A DNA stretch of 64,000 bases from Planctomycetota bacterium (GTDB taxonomy: Bacteria > Planctomycetota > Phycisphaerae > UBA1845 > UTPLA1): the NCBI GenBank assembly GCA_003576905.1, contig QEVG01000020.1:21530-85529 (forward strand), in the 5' to 3' direction. Below, piece by piece: positions 43,201-52,492 of this stretch. The translations under genes were made by a program, and so were the position numbers. The notes under the pieces are model-generated. The model was not told where the DNA came from and made no database searches. It worked only from the letters and a program-made list of their open reading frames with translations. The first letter of the stretch is position 1. The number at the start of each line of letters is the position of its first letter.

Positions 43201-44667
43201 TCACTTCGCAATCTGCAGCGGGGGCGGCGCCCAGGTTCCCGCGCCCGGCGGTAATATGGACGGCGGCTCTGTCTTCGGCCAGTACAAGCGCATCACGAGA
43301 TAAACAGGGCCGTCGGGGGCCGGCAACCAGTTTGATTCCAGGTCCTTTCCCGGCGAGTCGCGTTGGACGTAGATAGTGAGGCTGGAGTCGGCGTTTTTCT
43401 TCATCTGCGGAAGCATCGGCGAGTTGATCAGGTAGCGATTGATCGGGTTCTTGATCAGCAGCTGCGTCTTGCCGTCGTACATGGTGACCGACCAGAAGGC
43501 GTTCACGGGCGGAAACTTTCCCGCCTCGAAGGTCAGCGTGTAGTTGTGTTTGCTGCCGTCCAGTGTCTCTCCGTTGGCCAGCCACCGAGTCATCGGATAC
43601 ATCGCCTCTTCGGCGTCGTTTCCGTAGATGCCCGCCTTGGCCGCGGCGGCGCGAAGCAGCCAGTCTCCATTGAAAAACGCCCGATCGCCGAACGCGGCGC
43701 CGACGTGCCACCCATTGATGGACTTTCCGATGGCCGCGACCTTCTCCTCGATCTTTTTCTCGCCCTGCTTCATGCCCAGTGCGATTTCCGCCTTGTGTTC
43801 CAGCGAGAGATCCTTGAAGTCAAATGGCTTGCCGGGCCCGATGCCGATGCGCGCCAGCTTGGCGCGAATCTCTCGCTCCTCCGGTCCCGGCGGCGCGAAT
43901 TGGAGGGCAAAATCGAGATACTCGAAGAAGTTCGTCTTTACGAGCTCCTGGTTGACCTTGGGGAAATCAAGGACTGCCGCCGGGGGCGGGGCGGGCTGGT
44001 GCAGGTAGGAAGAAAGCGACTGCACCCGGTAGCCGGACTGCACCTTGACCACGTTCGACATGTCCTCGGCGTTGAAGAGCTGCGTGCGAAAGATCGTCAG
44101 CGCGAACTGTGTGGTGGCGTGAAACACTCTCTTGATCCCCGGGGGCGCGGAGCCGGTCCAGCCCGGCCCGACCACCAGGTAATCGCCGGCGTCGTTTCCT
44201 GTGGCGCGGCTGCCGATGTAGCCGTAGTTGAACGTGTTTCCGTCGCACAGCATCACCGAGTAATAGCGCTGCTTTTCGACGGCGGGCACCGAAATCACCA
44301 TCGGTTCCGCACGCAGGTCCAGCCAGAGCATCGAGTACGGCGTGTCGCTGTTGGGCGTGATAACGGACGTATCTTGATAGGTAAAGACTCTGGCTTCGTT
44401 GGCAATCTGATTGAAGGGGCCCTTGTACTGACCGGAGTTCTTATCTACGCAGAATTCATACATGACCGCATAGTTCATGACGATGGGCAGGCCGTAGATG
44501 AACCCCTCCTCCGCGATGGCCCTCGTCTCCGAAAAGCTCGGCCGATCTGATTCGCCCCTTTCCGCCAGGGTCAGCGTATCGGTGCCGCTTACGCAGCCAC
44601 CAAAAACGAAAGTTGCAGCCAGGGCCGCGACGAATGTGGCCGCCCAGAACGATCGATTGGATTGCAT
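43201..44667 (-). CDS. DUF1254/DUF1214 domain lipoprotein
   Basis: 488 residues from ATG 44667. The signal peptide ends in AATFVFGGC. The N-terminal DUF1254 half contains GFIYGLPIVMNYAVMYEF, NSDTPYSMLWLDLRAEPMVI and YSVMLCDGNTFNYGYIGSRA. The C-terminal DUF1214 half contains NAFWSVTMYDGKTQLLIKNP, NRYLINSPMLPQM and NWLPAPDGPVYLVMRLYWP. These two domains usually occur together in envelope proteins of unknown biochemical role, often near sulfatases and porins. The sulfatase gene lies about 100 bases upstream on the same strand. Confidence 0.93.
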   Translation of the reverse strand: MQSNRSFWAATFVAALAATFVFGGCVSGTDTLTLAERGESDRPSFSETRAIAEEGFIYGLPIVMNYAVMYEFCVDKNSGQYKGPFNQIANEARVFTYQDTSVITPNSDTPYSMLWLDLRAEPMVISVPAVEKQRYYSVMLCDGNTFNYGYIGSRATGNDAGDYLVVGPGWTGSAPPGIKRVFHATTQFALTIFRTQLFNAEDMSNVVKVQSGYRVQSLSSYLHQPAPPPAAVLDFPKVNQELVKTNFFEYLDFALQFAPPGPEEREIRAKLARIGIGPGKPFDFKDLSLEHKAEIALGMKQGEKKIEEKVAAIGKSINGWHVGAAFGDRAFFNGDWLLRAAAAKAGIYGNDAEEAMYPMTRWLANGETLDGSKHNYTLTFEAGKFPPVNAFWSVTMYDGKTQLLIKNPINRYLINSPMLPQMKKNADSSLTIYVQRDSPGKDLESNWLPAPDGPVYLVMRLYWPKTEPPSILPPGAGTWAPPPLQIAK

Positions 44668-44766
44668 GATGCAGTAACCTTCGGATTCTCTTAATCGTGA
44701 ATGGCGGGGCACGCGCCCCTTACCTCCATGTCGTTTCATCATCAATGAAGCGCTCCGCCGGGCGTT

Positions 44767-47286
44767 TCACTCCCGCCCCTGTTCTATTTTCTTTGCGCCC
44801 TCATCGAGGCGCTTGATATCCTCGGGCGACAGCTTCGGCCGGTCCACGCGTATCGTGAGTCTGTGAAGTTTCGCCGTAAGGTGAAACGGCGGCTGGTAGT
44901 CCGCGTCGTTGACGCCCGTCAGGGTATCCGACCCGATGTCAAAGCTTTCGTCCCATTGAAGGATCATGGGCAGGGTGTGCGGCATGGTCTGCGTGGCCAC
45001 CGGCTTGCCGTCCACGCTCAGCGTTCCGGTGCCCGGCCTTCCGAGGCCGCTCATGTCATTGAAGGCCAGCGTGCCGACACCCAGTCCTTCGTATTTGAAG
45101 TCGAATTCGACGGTATGCCGGCCCGGAGACAATGCCTCGGGACCTTCCCACTTGATGCGCCGCAGGTCGACCAGATTCCAGAGAAACACCGGCTTGCCCT
45201 TGAGCAGGTAAAAGCCGTAGCCGGCGAATCGTCCGCCGGAGGTAAGGATCATGCCCTCCGCGCCGCTCTGTGGCACCTCGATATCGGCGGTGATCGTGTA
45301 GGAACTGTTGAGGAGGAACGGCGAATCTCCCTGCGGCAGCCCGATCATGGGCCGGGTGTACACGAACTCAGTCCGGCCGGCCGTGATGTTCGGCCGCGGC
45401 GCCACGACGCGTGCCGCAACCGAGGCATCCATCGGAAACACGTGGTATTTCTTCGCCTCCTCGATGAACAGCGCCTTAAGCTCCTTTACTTTCTCCGGGT
45501 GCTTGTCCGCGACGTTCTGCGACTGGCTGAAATCATGGTTTAGGTCATAAAGCTCCAGAACCTGATTGTTAAGAGGGTCGGGATTGGGGGCGCCGAAGGC
45601 CTCCCACGGCGCTCGGTTCACCTGCGTGCTCAGCAGCCAGCCGTTGTGATACAGCGCCCACTGTCCGAACATCTCGAAGTACTGGGTCGTGTGGCGCGAA
45701 GGCGCCTTCGCGTTCTCCGTGTCGAAGGTATAGGCAAAGCTTGTGCCCTCGATCCGGGCCTGTTTGATGCCGTCCACGTACTCGGGCGCCTGAAGTCCGC
45801 AGACTTCGAGCAGGGTGGGGACAACGTCAATCACATGGCAGAACTGCTCGCGCAGACCGCCCGCATCCTTGATCCGCGCCGGCCATGAGACGGCCATATT
45901 CTGGCGAATGCCGCCGAGCCGCGAGGCGTTCTGTTTGAACCACGTGAACGGTGTATCGAACGTCCACGACCAGCCAGCCGACATGTGGTTGTATGTCTGC
46001 TCAGTTCCCCAGACGTCATGCCATTTCATTTGCTCCGCGACGGGCATCATGTTGATCCCGTTGAAGAACGCGACCTCATTCGGCGTACCGAGCGGACCGC
46101 CTTCGGCACTGGTGCCGTTGTCCCCGTTGATGTAGATCACGAGCGTGTTGTCGAGCTTGCCGATGTCCTCAATCGATTGAATCACGCGGCCGATCTCGTG
46201 GTCGCTATAGGCGACGTAGGCCGCGAAGATCTCCACCTGCCGGATAAACAGCTTCTTCTCCTCTGGCGAGCAGTCCTCCCAGTTCTTGAGGTGTTCCTTG
46301 GGCCACGGCTCGAGCTGGGTGTCGGCGGGTATCACGCCCAGCCGTTTCTGGTTCTCGAATATCCTCTCGCGAACCTTGTTCCACCCCTCATCAAAAAGGT
46401 GCATCTTCTGGATCTTCTCCACCCACTCCGTGGTCGGGTGATGCGGCGCGTGCGTCGCTCCGGGCGCGTACTTGATGAAGAAAGGCTTGTCCGGCGCGAT
46501 CTGGTGCATGCGATGGATGTAGTCGATCGCATCGTCGGCCATCGCCGTGACAAGATTCCAACCCGGCTTGCCCTGGAACGGGTAGATCTGTGTTGTGTTG
46601 CGGAACAGATTCGGCTGCCATTGATTGGCGTCGCCTCCGAGAAACCCGTAGAAATACTCGAATCCCATTCCGACCGGCCATTGATCGAACGGCCCGACCT
46701 GGCTCGCGCTGAACGTCGGCGTGTTGTGTTCTTTGCCAAACCACGCCGTGGCGTAGCCGTTGTCGCGGAGGATTCGGCCGATAGTGGCCTTGTCTTTTGC
46801 GATAATGCTGTTGTAGCCGGGAAACCCCGTCGACTGTTCCGAGACGACGCCGAAACCGGCCGAGTGATGGTTGCGGCCCGTGATCAGCGCCGCCCGCGTG
46901 GGGGAACAGAGCGCGGTCGAGTGAATGTTGTTGTAACGCAGGCCGCTCTTCGCGACGCGGTCCATGACGGGCGTCGGAATGACTCCGCCAAACGTGCTCG
47001 GCACGCCGAATCCCGAATCGTCGGTGATGATGAGAAGGATATTGGGGGCCTGTTTCGGCGGCGTGACGCGCGGCGCCCACCACGCCTTCGATTCGCTGGC
47101 GGTCTCCTTGATCACGCCGCCAAACGCGGGATCGGGTGGCGGAAGCTGCCTGCCGTCAATGGTCGCTGTGGCCGCGGGCGAGCCCGGCGCTGCGACATCC
47201 TGGTCGGCATGCACCGCCGGACTAAGGAGAAGCCATCCAATTGTCAGTACGAGCGGACGCAGATGCTTGTTTCGTTTTCGTGTCAT
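44767..47286 (-). CDS. Arylsulfatase-type sulfatase, exported
   Basis: 839 residues. The signal peptide is LVLTIGWLLLSPAVHA. The catalytic domain starts NILLIITDDSGFGVPSTFGG, with the two metal-binding aspartates at about 89-90, and has the formylglycine motif CSPTRAALITGRNHHSAG with Cys at about 127. Metal and sulfate contacts appear later (GKEHN, KPFFIKYAPGATHAPHHP, INGDNGTSAEGG). A C-terminal beta-sandwich of about 200 residues follows, as in long bacterial arylsulfatases. Active-site Cys needs oxidation to formylglycine, and the matching maturase is encoded divergently 0.7 kb away. The natural sulfate ester cannot be read from the sequence. Confidence 0.95.
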   Translation of the reverse strand: MTRKRNKHLRPLVLTIGWLLLSPAVHADQDVAAPGSPAATATIDGRQLPPPDPAFGGVIKETASESKAWWAPRVTPPKQAPNILLIITDDSGFGVPSTFGGVIPTPVMDRVAKSGLRYNNIHSTALCSPTRAALITGRNHHSAGFGVVSEQSTGFPGYNSIIAKDKATIGRILRDNGYATAWFGKEHNTPTFSASQVGPFDQWPVGMGFEYFYGFLGGDANQWQPNLFRNTTQIYPFQGKPGWNLVTAMADDAIDYIHRMHQIAPDKPFFIKYAPGATHAPHHPTTEWVEKIQKMHLFDEGWNKVRERIFENQKRLGVIPADTQLEPWPKEHLKNWEDCSPEEKKLFIRQVEIFAAYVAYSDHEIGRVIQSIEDIGKLDNTLVIYINGDNGTSAEGGPLGTPNEVAFFNGINMMPVAEQMKWHDVWGTEQTYNHMSAGWSWTFDTPFTWFKQNASRLGGIRQNMAVSWPARIKDAGGLREQFCHVIDVVPTLLEVCGLQAPEYVDGIKQARIEGTSFAYTFDTENAKAPSRHTTQYFEMFGQWALYHNGWLLSTQVNRAPWEAFGAPNPDPLNNQVLELYDLNHDFSQSQNVADKHPEKVKELKALFIEEAKKYHVFPMDASVAARVVAPRPNITAGRTEFVYTRPMIGLPQGDSPFLLNSSYTITADIEVPQSGAEGMILTSGGRFAGYGFYLLKGKPVFLWNLVDLRRIKWEGPEALSPGRHTVEFDFKYEGLGVGTLAFNDMSGLGRPGTGTLSVDGKPVATQTMPHTLPMILQWDESFDIGSDTLTGVNDADYQPPFHLTAKLHRLTIRVDRPKLSPEDIKRLDEGAKKIEQGRE

Positions 47287-47990
47287 GATCGACTGCCCTT
47301 GGGTCTCTTTACTTGGCGTCTAACCGGCGGCGCCGAACCGATCCGGCCCGCAGTGGTCGCGTGGTCAATCGCCGCGCGAACACGAGGCCGCGCGACGCGA
47401 TCCGGAGGCGGTTCGGTGCCCGTCTCGCGGCAGATCGTTTCGTGAGTGAGAGTACGAGCGCGTGGTCGACTGTGCTGCTAATCGAATACGATGCCACAAT
47501 GGACATGGAGAGATCCGACCCGCCGAAGAGTTTGAAGATTGCGGGCGATGCCCGGGATGGGCAGTTGCTCGCGGCGGATGATCATACTGTGGCGAGCCGC
47601 CTTGGCAATCCGAATATCTCGAAACCCGCCCTCAGAATCTCCCGCACTTCGCTGCGTCGCGGCCGATCACCAGATTGCCGGATTAGGTTGAGTGAGCACC
47701 GAGACGATTAATCCCGCGCCGGAGGATTCTTCGGTCCGAACCTGTCGACGCCGATAGCCGACGCACCCCGCTCAGCGGGATAGGTATTAACCCTATGGTT
47801 AACGATACGGTCTACCGGGCGATGGCCCGTTTGATTTTCCCTGCGATGCGTACCTGCACTTCGCCGGTGGGTTGCAATCAGGCTGGCACCCGACTTGCGC
47901 CGGCGGTACATTGCGCGCACGTGGTTACGGTCCCTGGCGTATCGGGGTTTCGCTGCGATCACCCTTCCAATCCTGTTTTTGAGGGCGCGT
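47287..47990. other. Divergent regulatory region between sulfatase and FGE genes
   Basis: No gene with a ribosome-binding site and recognisable product was found in these 704 bases; the small ORFs present are compositional. It should hold the promoters of both arms. A perfect palindrome lies at 47787-47802. Confidence 0.5.
47787..47802. promoter_or_regulatory. Perfect palindrome TTAACC-CTAT-GGTTAA, candidate operator
   Basis: Six-base arms with a four-base spacer, AT-rich against the surrounding GC-rich DNA, 188 bases before the FGE start in the sulfatase/FGE divergent region. It could bind a dimeric regulator of one or both arms. No regulator gene is adjacent. Confidence 0.45.
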
Positions 47991-49070
47991 ATGCGAGTGT
48001 TGAACCTGGTTTCGCTCTTGGCCGTTGCACTTCAAACGTGCATCGTACACGCAGCGGACGGGCCGCCCGGCATGGTGTGGATTCCCCCGGGCGAATTCTT
48101 GATGGGCACCGACGCCCCGGACTCGATGTCAAACGAGAGGCCCGCGCACCCAGTCAGGCTCGACGGCTTCTGGATGGATGAACATCCTGTGACAAACGCC
48201 GAGTTCCGCAGGTTTGTGCGGGCAACGGGCTATGTCACTACGGCCGAGAAACCGGTCGACTGGGAAGAACTGAAGAAACAGGTGCCACCGGGCACCTCAA
48301 AGCCGCCGGACGAACGCTTGCGTCCCGGATCGCTTGTATTCACTCCGCCCGATCACCCGGTCGACCTGCACGACATGTCCGGCTGGTGGACCTGGACGAC
48401 GGGGGCCAACTGGAAGCATCCCGATGGCCCGGCGAGTTCAATCGTCGGCAGAGACGATTACCCCGTTGTTCAGGTCTCGTGGGACGACGCCTCGGCATTC
48501 GCCAAGTGGGCGGGCAAGCGCCTGCCGACCGAGGCGGAATGGGAGTATGCCGCGCGCGGCGGCGCAGGGAAGCACACGCGATATCATTGGGGAGACGAAT
48601 TCCGCCCCGGCGGAAAGTACATGGCCAACACCTTTACGGGCGAGTTCCCGTTCAAGAATACCGCCGAAGACAACTACGCGGGCGTTTCGCCGGTCCGGGC
48701 TTTTCCGCCCAACGGATTCGGGCTTTATGACATGGGCGGCAACGTCTGGAACTGGACCGCCGACATTTACCGCGCGGACACGCATGCGCTGGCGAAGGCC
48801 GCCGGAGCATGCAGCAACCCGACCGGGCCGGAGTCTGCGTTTGACCCGACGCGCGATGTGCCGGCGTTTTTGGAGCGCGTGATCAAGGGCGGGTCATTCC
48901 TGTGTCACCCGAGCTATTGCGAGAGCTACCGGCCGACGGCCCGCCGCGGCACGCCGCCGGATACAAGCTCGAGCCACGTCGGCTTTCGCTGTGTTATTTC
49001 TCAGGATAGATCGAAAGGATCCGCCAGATCGGTACAAGGCGGGGACAGGCCCCCGCCCCGGCAGCCTTAA
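47991..49070 (+). CDS. Formylglycine-generating enzyme (SUMF1-type sulfatase maturase)
   Basis: 359 residues from ATG 47991, behind GAGGG; an upstream in-frame extension to 47895 was rejected. A signal peptide (LNLVSLLAVALQTCIVHA) targets it outside the cytoplasm. The FGE fold shows PPGMVWIPPGEFLMGTD, PVTNAEFRRFV, RLPTEAEWEYAARGG and DMGGNVWNW. The copper-binding cysteine pair is at about 305 and 310 in GGSFLCHPSYCESYRP, which indicates an active aerobic FGE rather than a redox-inactive paralogue. It should convert Cys 127 of the neighbouring sulfatase to formylglycine. Confidence 0.95.
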   Translation: MRVLNLVSLLAVALQTCIVHAADGPPGMVWIPPGEFLMGTDAPDSMSNERPAHPVRLDGFWMDEHPVTNAEFRRFVRATGYVTTAEKPVDWEELKKQVPPGTSKPPDERLRPGSLVFTPPDHPVDLHDMSGWWTWTTGANWKHPDGPASSIVGRDDYPVVQVSWDDASAFAKWAGKRLPTEAEWEYAARGGAGKHTRYHWGDEFRPGGKYMANTFTGEFPFKNTAEDNYAGVSPVRAFPPNGFGLYDMGGNVWNWTADIYRADTHALAKAAGACSNPTGPESAFDPTRDVPAFLERVIKGGSFLCHPSYCESYRPTARRGTPPDTSSSHVGFRCVISQDRSKGSARSVQGGDRPPPRQP

Positions 49071-49097
49071 CAAGTTATTTGCGTAGCGAGGAGACTC

Positions 49098-50615
49098 ATG
49101 ACGCGGGAACGCTCACCTCTTGTTGCGGGCTCAGGGTACCGGGGCAGATTAAACGGCTTGCAGCTTCTCGGCCTCGCGGTGCTACTCGGCGCGGTGTGTG
49201 CCCAGGCCGCCGTGGCGGAAGACCCCGATGCCGGGCCGATGACCCCGGATGAGAAGGCGCAGGAATCGGCGGAACCCGCCACGCAGCCGATGGCGCTCCA
49301 ATCGCTCATTCCGACGCTTCCGGACTACACCGGTGACATCTGGAGCCGGTCGGTCCTTACGGGCGACTGGGGTGGCGCGCGCACCGAGCTGGCCAGTCAT
49401 GGCATCCTTTTCGACATGCAGGTCACACAGTTTCTTCAGCAGAATGCCAAGGGTGGAAAGAACACCAGTGGCGCGATGGAGTACGGCGGTTCGGCGGATT
49501 ACTGGCTGAAGCTCGATACCGCTCGCATGGGGCTCTGGCCGGGCGGTCTGATCACGCTCCACGGCGAAACGCAGTTCGGACGAAGCACGAACAGCAATAC
49601 CGGCTCGTTCATGCCGGCCAATTTCAAATCCCTCCTGCCGGTACCGAACGATCCCGGACTTACGACTCTGTCCGAGTTCTACATCATGCAGGCACTGTCA
49701 GAAAAGGTCGTGCTGGCGGCGGGCAAGATGGATCTTACGGCCCTGGGTGATCGCAATGCCTTCGCCGGCGATGCCACCCATCTGACCCAGTTCATGAACA
49801 CGGCCTTCAACATCAACCCTGTTCTCTTCTCGGCCGCGCCCTATACCGCGCTGGGGGCCGGCGTGATACTCATTCCCACCGAATGGCTTCAGATTTCCAC
49901 CCTCGTCAGCGACAACGACCCCGACGGCGCCGCCACGACGACCGGCTTCAACACGGCCTTTCATGGAAGAGACTGGGCGACTGTCATGCAGGAGTACGCC
50001 TTTACCCTGAAGCTCTTCGACAAGGTAGGGCATCAAAGATTCGGCTGGTTCTGGACTTCGCGGGATTTTTCGGAATTCGAGCCCGACTCGCGCGTTTCAT
50101 TACCGGTTCGTCGCGTCGGCCTTCCGTCAATCGGCGGCCGACTTGTCCCGCGGCCGTTGCGAAAATTGAGAATCGGCAGCACCTTGTTCGACACGCGTGA
50201 AGTCAACACCCGCCCCGACAATTGGGCCATGTATTACAACTTTGATCAGTTTCTTTATAACGAGCCAGAGGACCCCACACAGGGATTCGGGGTTTTCGGC
50301 CGCTTCGGATTCGCTCCGACCGAGGGGAATCCCTTCCAGGAGTTTTACAGCATCGGTCTCGGCGGCAAGGGCGCCATTCCTCGCCGCGACCAGGATACCT
50401 GGGGGGCCGGCTACTACTGCACGCGTACCGAAAATGACCTGGGATCCGCTCTTGGCGTGAGCACCGAGCAGGGCGTGGAAGTGTTTTACAGCATCGAAGT
50501 GACGCCGTGGTTTCGCGTCACGCCGGATATCCAGGTTATTTTCGAGCCAGCCGATGGGTACAACGGCCGCGAAACGGCTATTGTGTACGGCGTCCGGGGA
50601 CAAATCAGCCTCTGA
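49098..50615 (+). CDS. OprB-type carbohydrate-selective porin
   Basis: 505 residues with GAGGAG before the ATG. A signal peptide ends in AVCAQAAVAEDPDAG. The mature protein begins WSRSVLTGDWGGARTELASH, the OprB signature, followed by alternating amphipathic strands, the pore motif GRFGFAPTEGNPFQEFYSIG and a C-terminus ending in GQISL. It forms an outer-membrane beta-barrel for sugars or other small hydrophilic solutes. It lies 27 bases after the FGE gene and probably in its operon, which suggests uptake of a sulfated or desulfated compound. Confidence 0.93.
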   Translation: MTRERSPLVAGSGYRGRLNGLQLLGLAVLLGAVCAQAAVAEDPDAGPMTPDEKAQESAEPATQPMALQSLIPTLPDYTGDIWSRSVLTGDWGGARTELASHGILFDMQVTQFLQQNAKGGKNTSGAMEYGGSADYWLKLDTARMGLWPGGLITLHGETQFGRSTNSNTGSFMPANFKSLLPVPNDPGLTTLSEFYIMQALSEKVVLAAGKMDLTALGDRNAFAGDATHLTQFMNTAFNINPVLFSAAPYTALGAGVILIPTEWLQISTLVSDNDPDGAATTTGFNTAFHGRDWATVMQEYAFTLKLFDKVGHQRFGWFWTSRDFSEFEPDSRVSLPVRRVGLPSIGGRLVPRPLRKLRIGSTLFDTREVNTRPDNWAMYYNFDQFLYNEPEDPTQGFGVFGRFGFAPTEGNPFQEFYSIGLGGKGAIPRRDQDTWGAGYYCTRTENDLGSALGVSTEQGVEVFYSIEVTPWFRVTPDIQVIFEPADGYNGRETAIVYGVRGQISL

Positions 50616-50698
50616 AGACTGTTCGCGCCCCTCCCGTCGGCAAGTGTGAAGGACGCTTTGCCGCATGCCATGCGTCTCTTCAGCCGGACCACGCACAA

Positions 50699-52492
50699 TT
50701 ACTTGCCCGTGCACGGGCGTTTGAGCAGCATCGCCTCGACGAACAGTTCGATGTCCGCCGCGTCCATCCCGTCGCCGTTCATGTCGGCACAGGCGCAATA
50801 GAACGGGTCGTAGGTGTAACCCGTGTGGCAGTCCACGAATCCCTGAATGTCCTGTGCGTCAATGACGCCGCTCCGATCGAGGTCGCCGCGGCAGTTGCAG
50901 CCCGGCTGCGGACACTCCACATCAAAGCAGAACGAGCCCGTGCCGTAGAATACGCCGCCCTGCACGTTACAGTCGCCGTCATAAATCTCGACGCAGGTGC
51001 CATCGGGGAAACAGCAGGCTCCGACCGGCGGCGGACAATAGACCCATGAGCAGTCCGTACCGGTGCCTTGAGGGCTCCAGCCATTCGCGACGCAGTCATT
51101 GAAAGTCAGCATGAAGCACTGGCCGTTTCCGTCGCAGCAGGCTTCGAGCGGCGGCGGGCAGTACACACTTGAACACGTGCTGCCCGCGCCCTGCGGCGTC
51201 CCGCCGGCGTTGTAGCAGTCGTCCGGCGTCAACTCGGTACAGTATCCGTCATAGAAACAGCATGCCTCGGTCGTCGGGCAGTAGATCTCGAAACAGAACG
51301 ATCCGGTGCCATAAAAGACACCGCCCTGCACGTTGCAATCTCCGTCATACAACTCTACGCAGTAGCCCTGGTCGGGGAAGCAGCATGCGCCCACGGGCCG
51401 GGGGCAGAAAACCGAGGAACAGTTCGTTCCCGGTCCCTGCGGCGACCAGCCGTTGGCGAGGCAATCGTTGGGATACATCTCAAAGCACTGTCCGTTTCCG
51501 TCGCAGCACGCTTCAGGCGGAATGGGGCAGGTGGTCGTCGAACAGGTAGTGCCGCTGCCCTGTGGGGCTCCGCCGGCGTTATAGCAGTCATTGGTTGACA
51601 GATCGCTGCACGAACCGTCATTGAAGCAGCAGGCTTCAGTAGGCTGGGGGCAATTCACATCGAAGCAGAATGAACCTGTGCCGTAAAATGTTCCGCCCTG
51701 CGCGCTGCAATCGCCGTCGTAAATCTCGCTGCACGAGCCGTCAGGGAAGCAGCACGCTCCCACCGGCAGCGGGCAGGATACCCAGCCGCAGCTCGTGCCC
51801 TGTCCCTGCGGGCTCCAGCCGTTCGCAAGGCAGTCGTTCGGGGGCATGTCAAAGCACTGGCCATTGCCGTCGCAACAGGCCTCCGGGGGTATCGGGCACC
51901 ATGCCGTGGAACAACTTGTGCCCGCACCCTGTGGCGACCCGCCTTGATTTACGCAGTCGTTGTAAGTCGCATCGACACAGGAACCGTCGGATAGGCAGCA
52001 CGCCTCGTAAGGCGGCGCGCACGGGACTTCGAAACAGAAGATACCAGTGCCGTAAAAAACCCCGCCCTGCGTGTTGCAGTCCCCGTCGTAAAGTTCGATG
52101 CAGTAACCCTGATCCGGAAAACAGCAGGCGCCGACCGGGGGCGGACAGAAAACGGAGGAACAGGTTGTACCGAAGCCCTGCGGCACCCAGCCATTGGCCC
52201 AGCAATCGTTGGCTGTCATTTCGAAGCACTGGCCATTGCCGTCGCAGCAGGCCTCGATCGGCGGGGGACATGAGACGCCCGAGCAGTTCGAGCCGGACCC
52301 CTGCGGTGTTCCGCCCTGGCTCCAGCAGTCGTTCACGGTCAGCTCGCTGCACGTACCGTCCGGAAGGCAGCAGGCTTCCGTGGGCTTAATGCCGCCACGC
52401 GGCCGCAATTGGGCCTCAACAGGCGGGACGAACCAGAGTGACGCAAGCGACACGCACGCGATGAGGGTCAATGCCCGGTTTCGATTTTTCAT
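50699..52492 (-). CDS. Secreted Cys-rich repeat protein (12 repeats in four triads) with C-terminal dockerin-like domain
   Basis: About 597 residues from ATG 52492 (AGGGAA upstream), with signal peptide TLIACVSLASLWFVPPVEAQ. Twelve repeats of about 41 residues occupy roughly 38-530. Each has the pattern xACC-x3-4-G-x-C...DC...G...G-x-G-x3-C-x3-4-CP. Three variants alternate in order A-B-C four times: A (TEACC..DG.C, PQG.G), B (EACCDGNGQCF, ANGWSPQG.GT) and C (GACCFPD, DGDCN.QGGVFYGTGSFCF). The C-terminus has two calcium-loop motifs (DLDRSGVIDAQDIQGFVDC and DMNGDGMDAADIELFVEAM), typical of type I dockerin-like modules. It is probably a disulfide-rich extracellular or surface protein. It converges on the porin gene. 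Confidence 0.88.
   Translation of the reverse strand: MKNRNRALTLIACVSLASLWFVPPVEAQLRPRGGIKPTEACCLPDGTCSELTVNDCWSQGGTPQGSGSNCSGVSCPPPIEACCDGNGQCFEMTANDCWANGWVPQGFGTTCSSVFCPPPVGACCFPDQGYCIELYDGDCNTQGGVFYGTGIFCFEVPCAPPYEACCLSDGSCVDATYNDCVNQGGSPQGAGTSCSTAWCPIPPEACCDGNGQCFDMPPNDCLANGWSPQGQGTSCGWVSCPLPVGACCFPDGSCSEIYDGDCSAQGGTFYGTGSFCFDVNCPQPTEACCFNDGSCSDLSTNDCYNAGGAPQGSGTTCSTTTCPIPPEACCDGNGQCFEMYPNDCLANGWSPQGPGTNCSSVFCPRPVGACCFPDQGYCVELYDGDCNVQGGVFYGTGSFCFEIYCPTTEACCFYDGYCTELTPDDCYNAGGTPQGAGSTCSSVYCPPPLEACCDGNGQCFMLTFNDCVANGWSPQGTGTDCSWVYCPPPVGACCFPDGTCVEIYDGDCNVQGGVFYGTGSFCFDVECPQPGCNCRGDLDRSGVIDAQDIQGFVDCHTGYTYDPFYCACADMNGDGMDAADIELFVEAMLLKRPCTGK
50903..52381 (-). repeat. Tandem array, four copies of a ~370-base unit (each three ~123-base subrepeats)
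   Basis: The array encodes the 12 Cys-rich repeats. Subrepeats of the same class (A, B or C) match each other better than their neighbours, so the higher-order unit of three subrepeats was duplicated as a block. Confidence 0.85.

Noticed and set aside
45985..47445. Plus-strand ORF of 486 codons antisense to the sulfatase
   Set aside because: Shadow frame with no motif; the sulfatase frame has the CxPxR and metal motifs.
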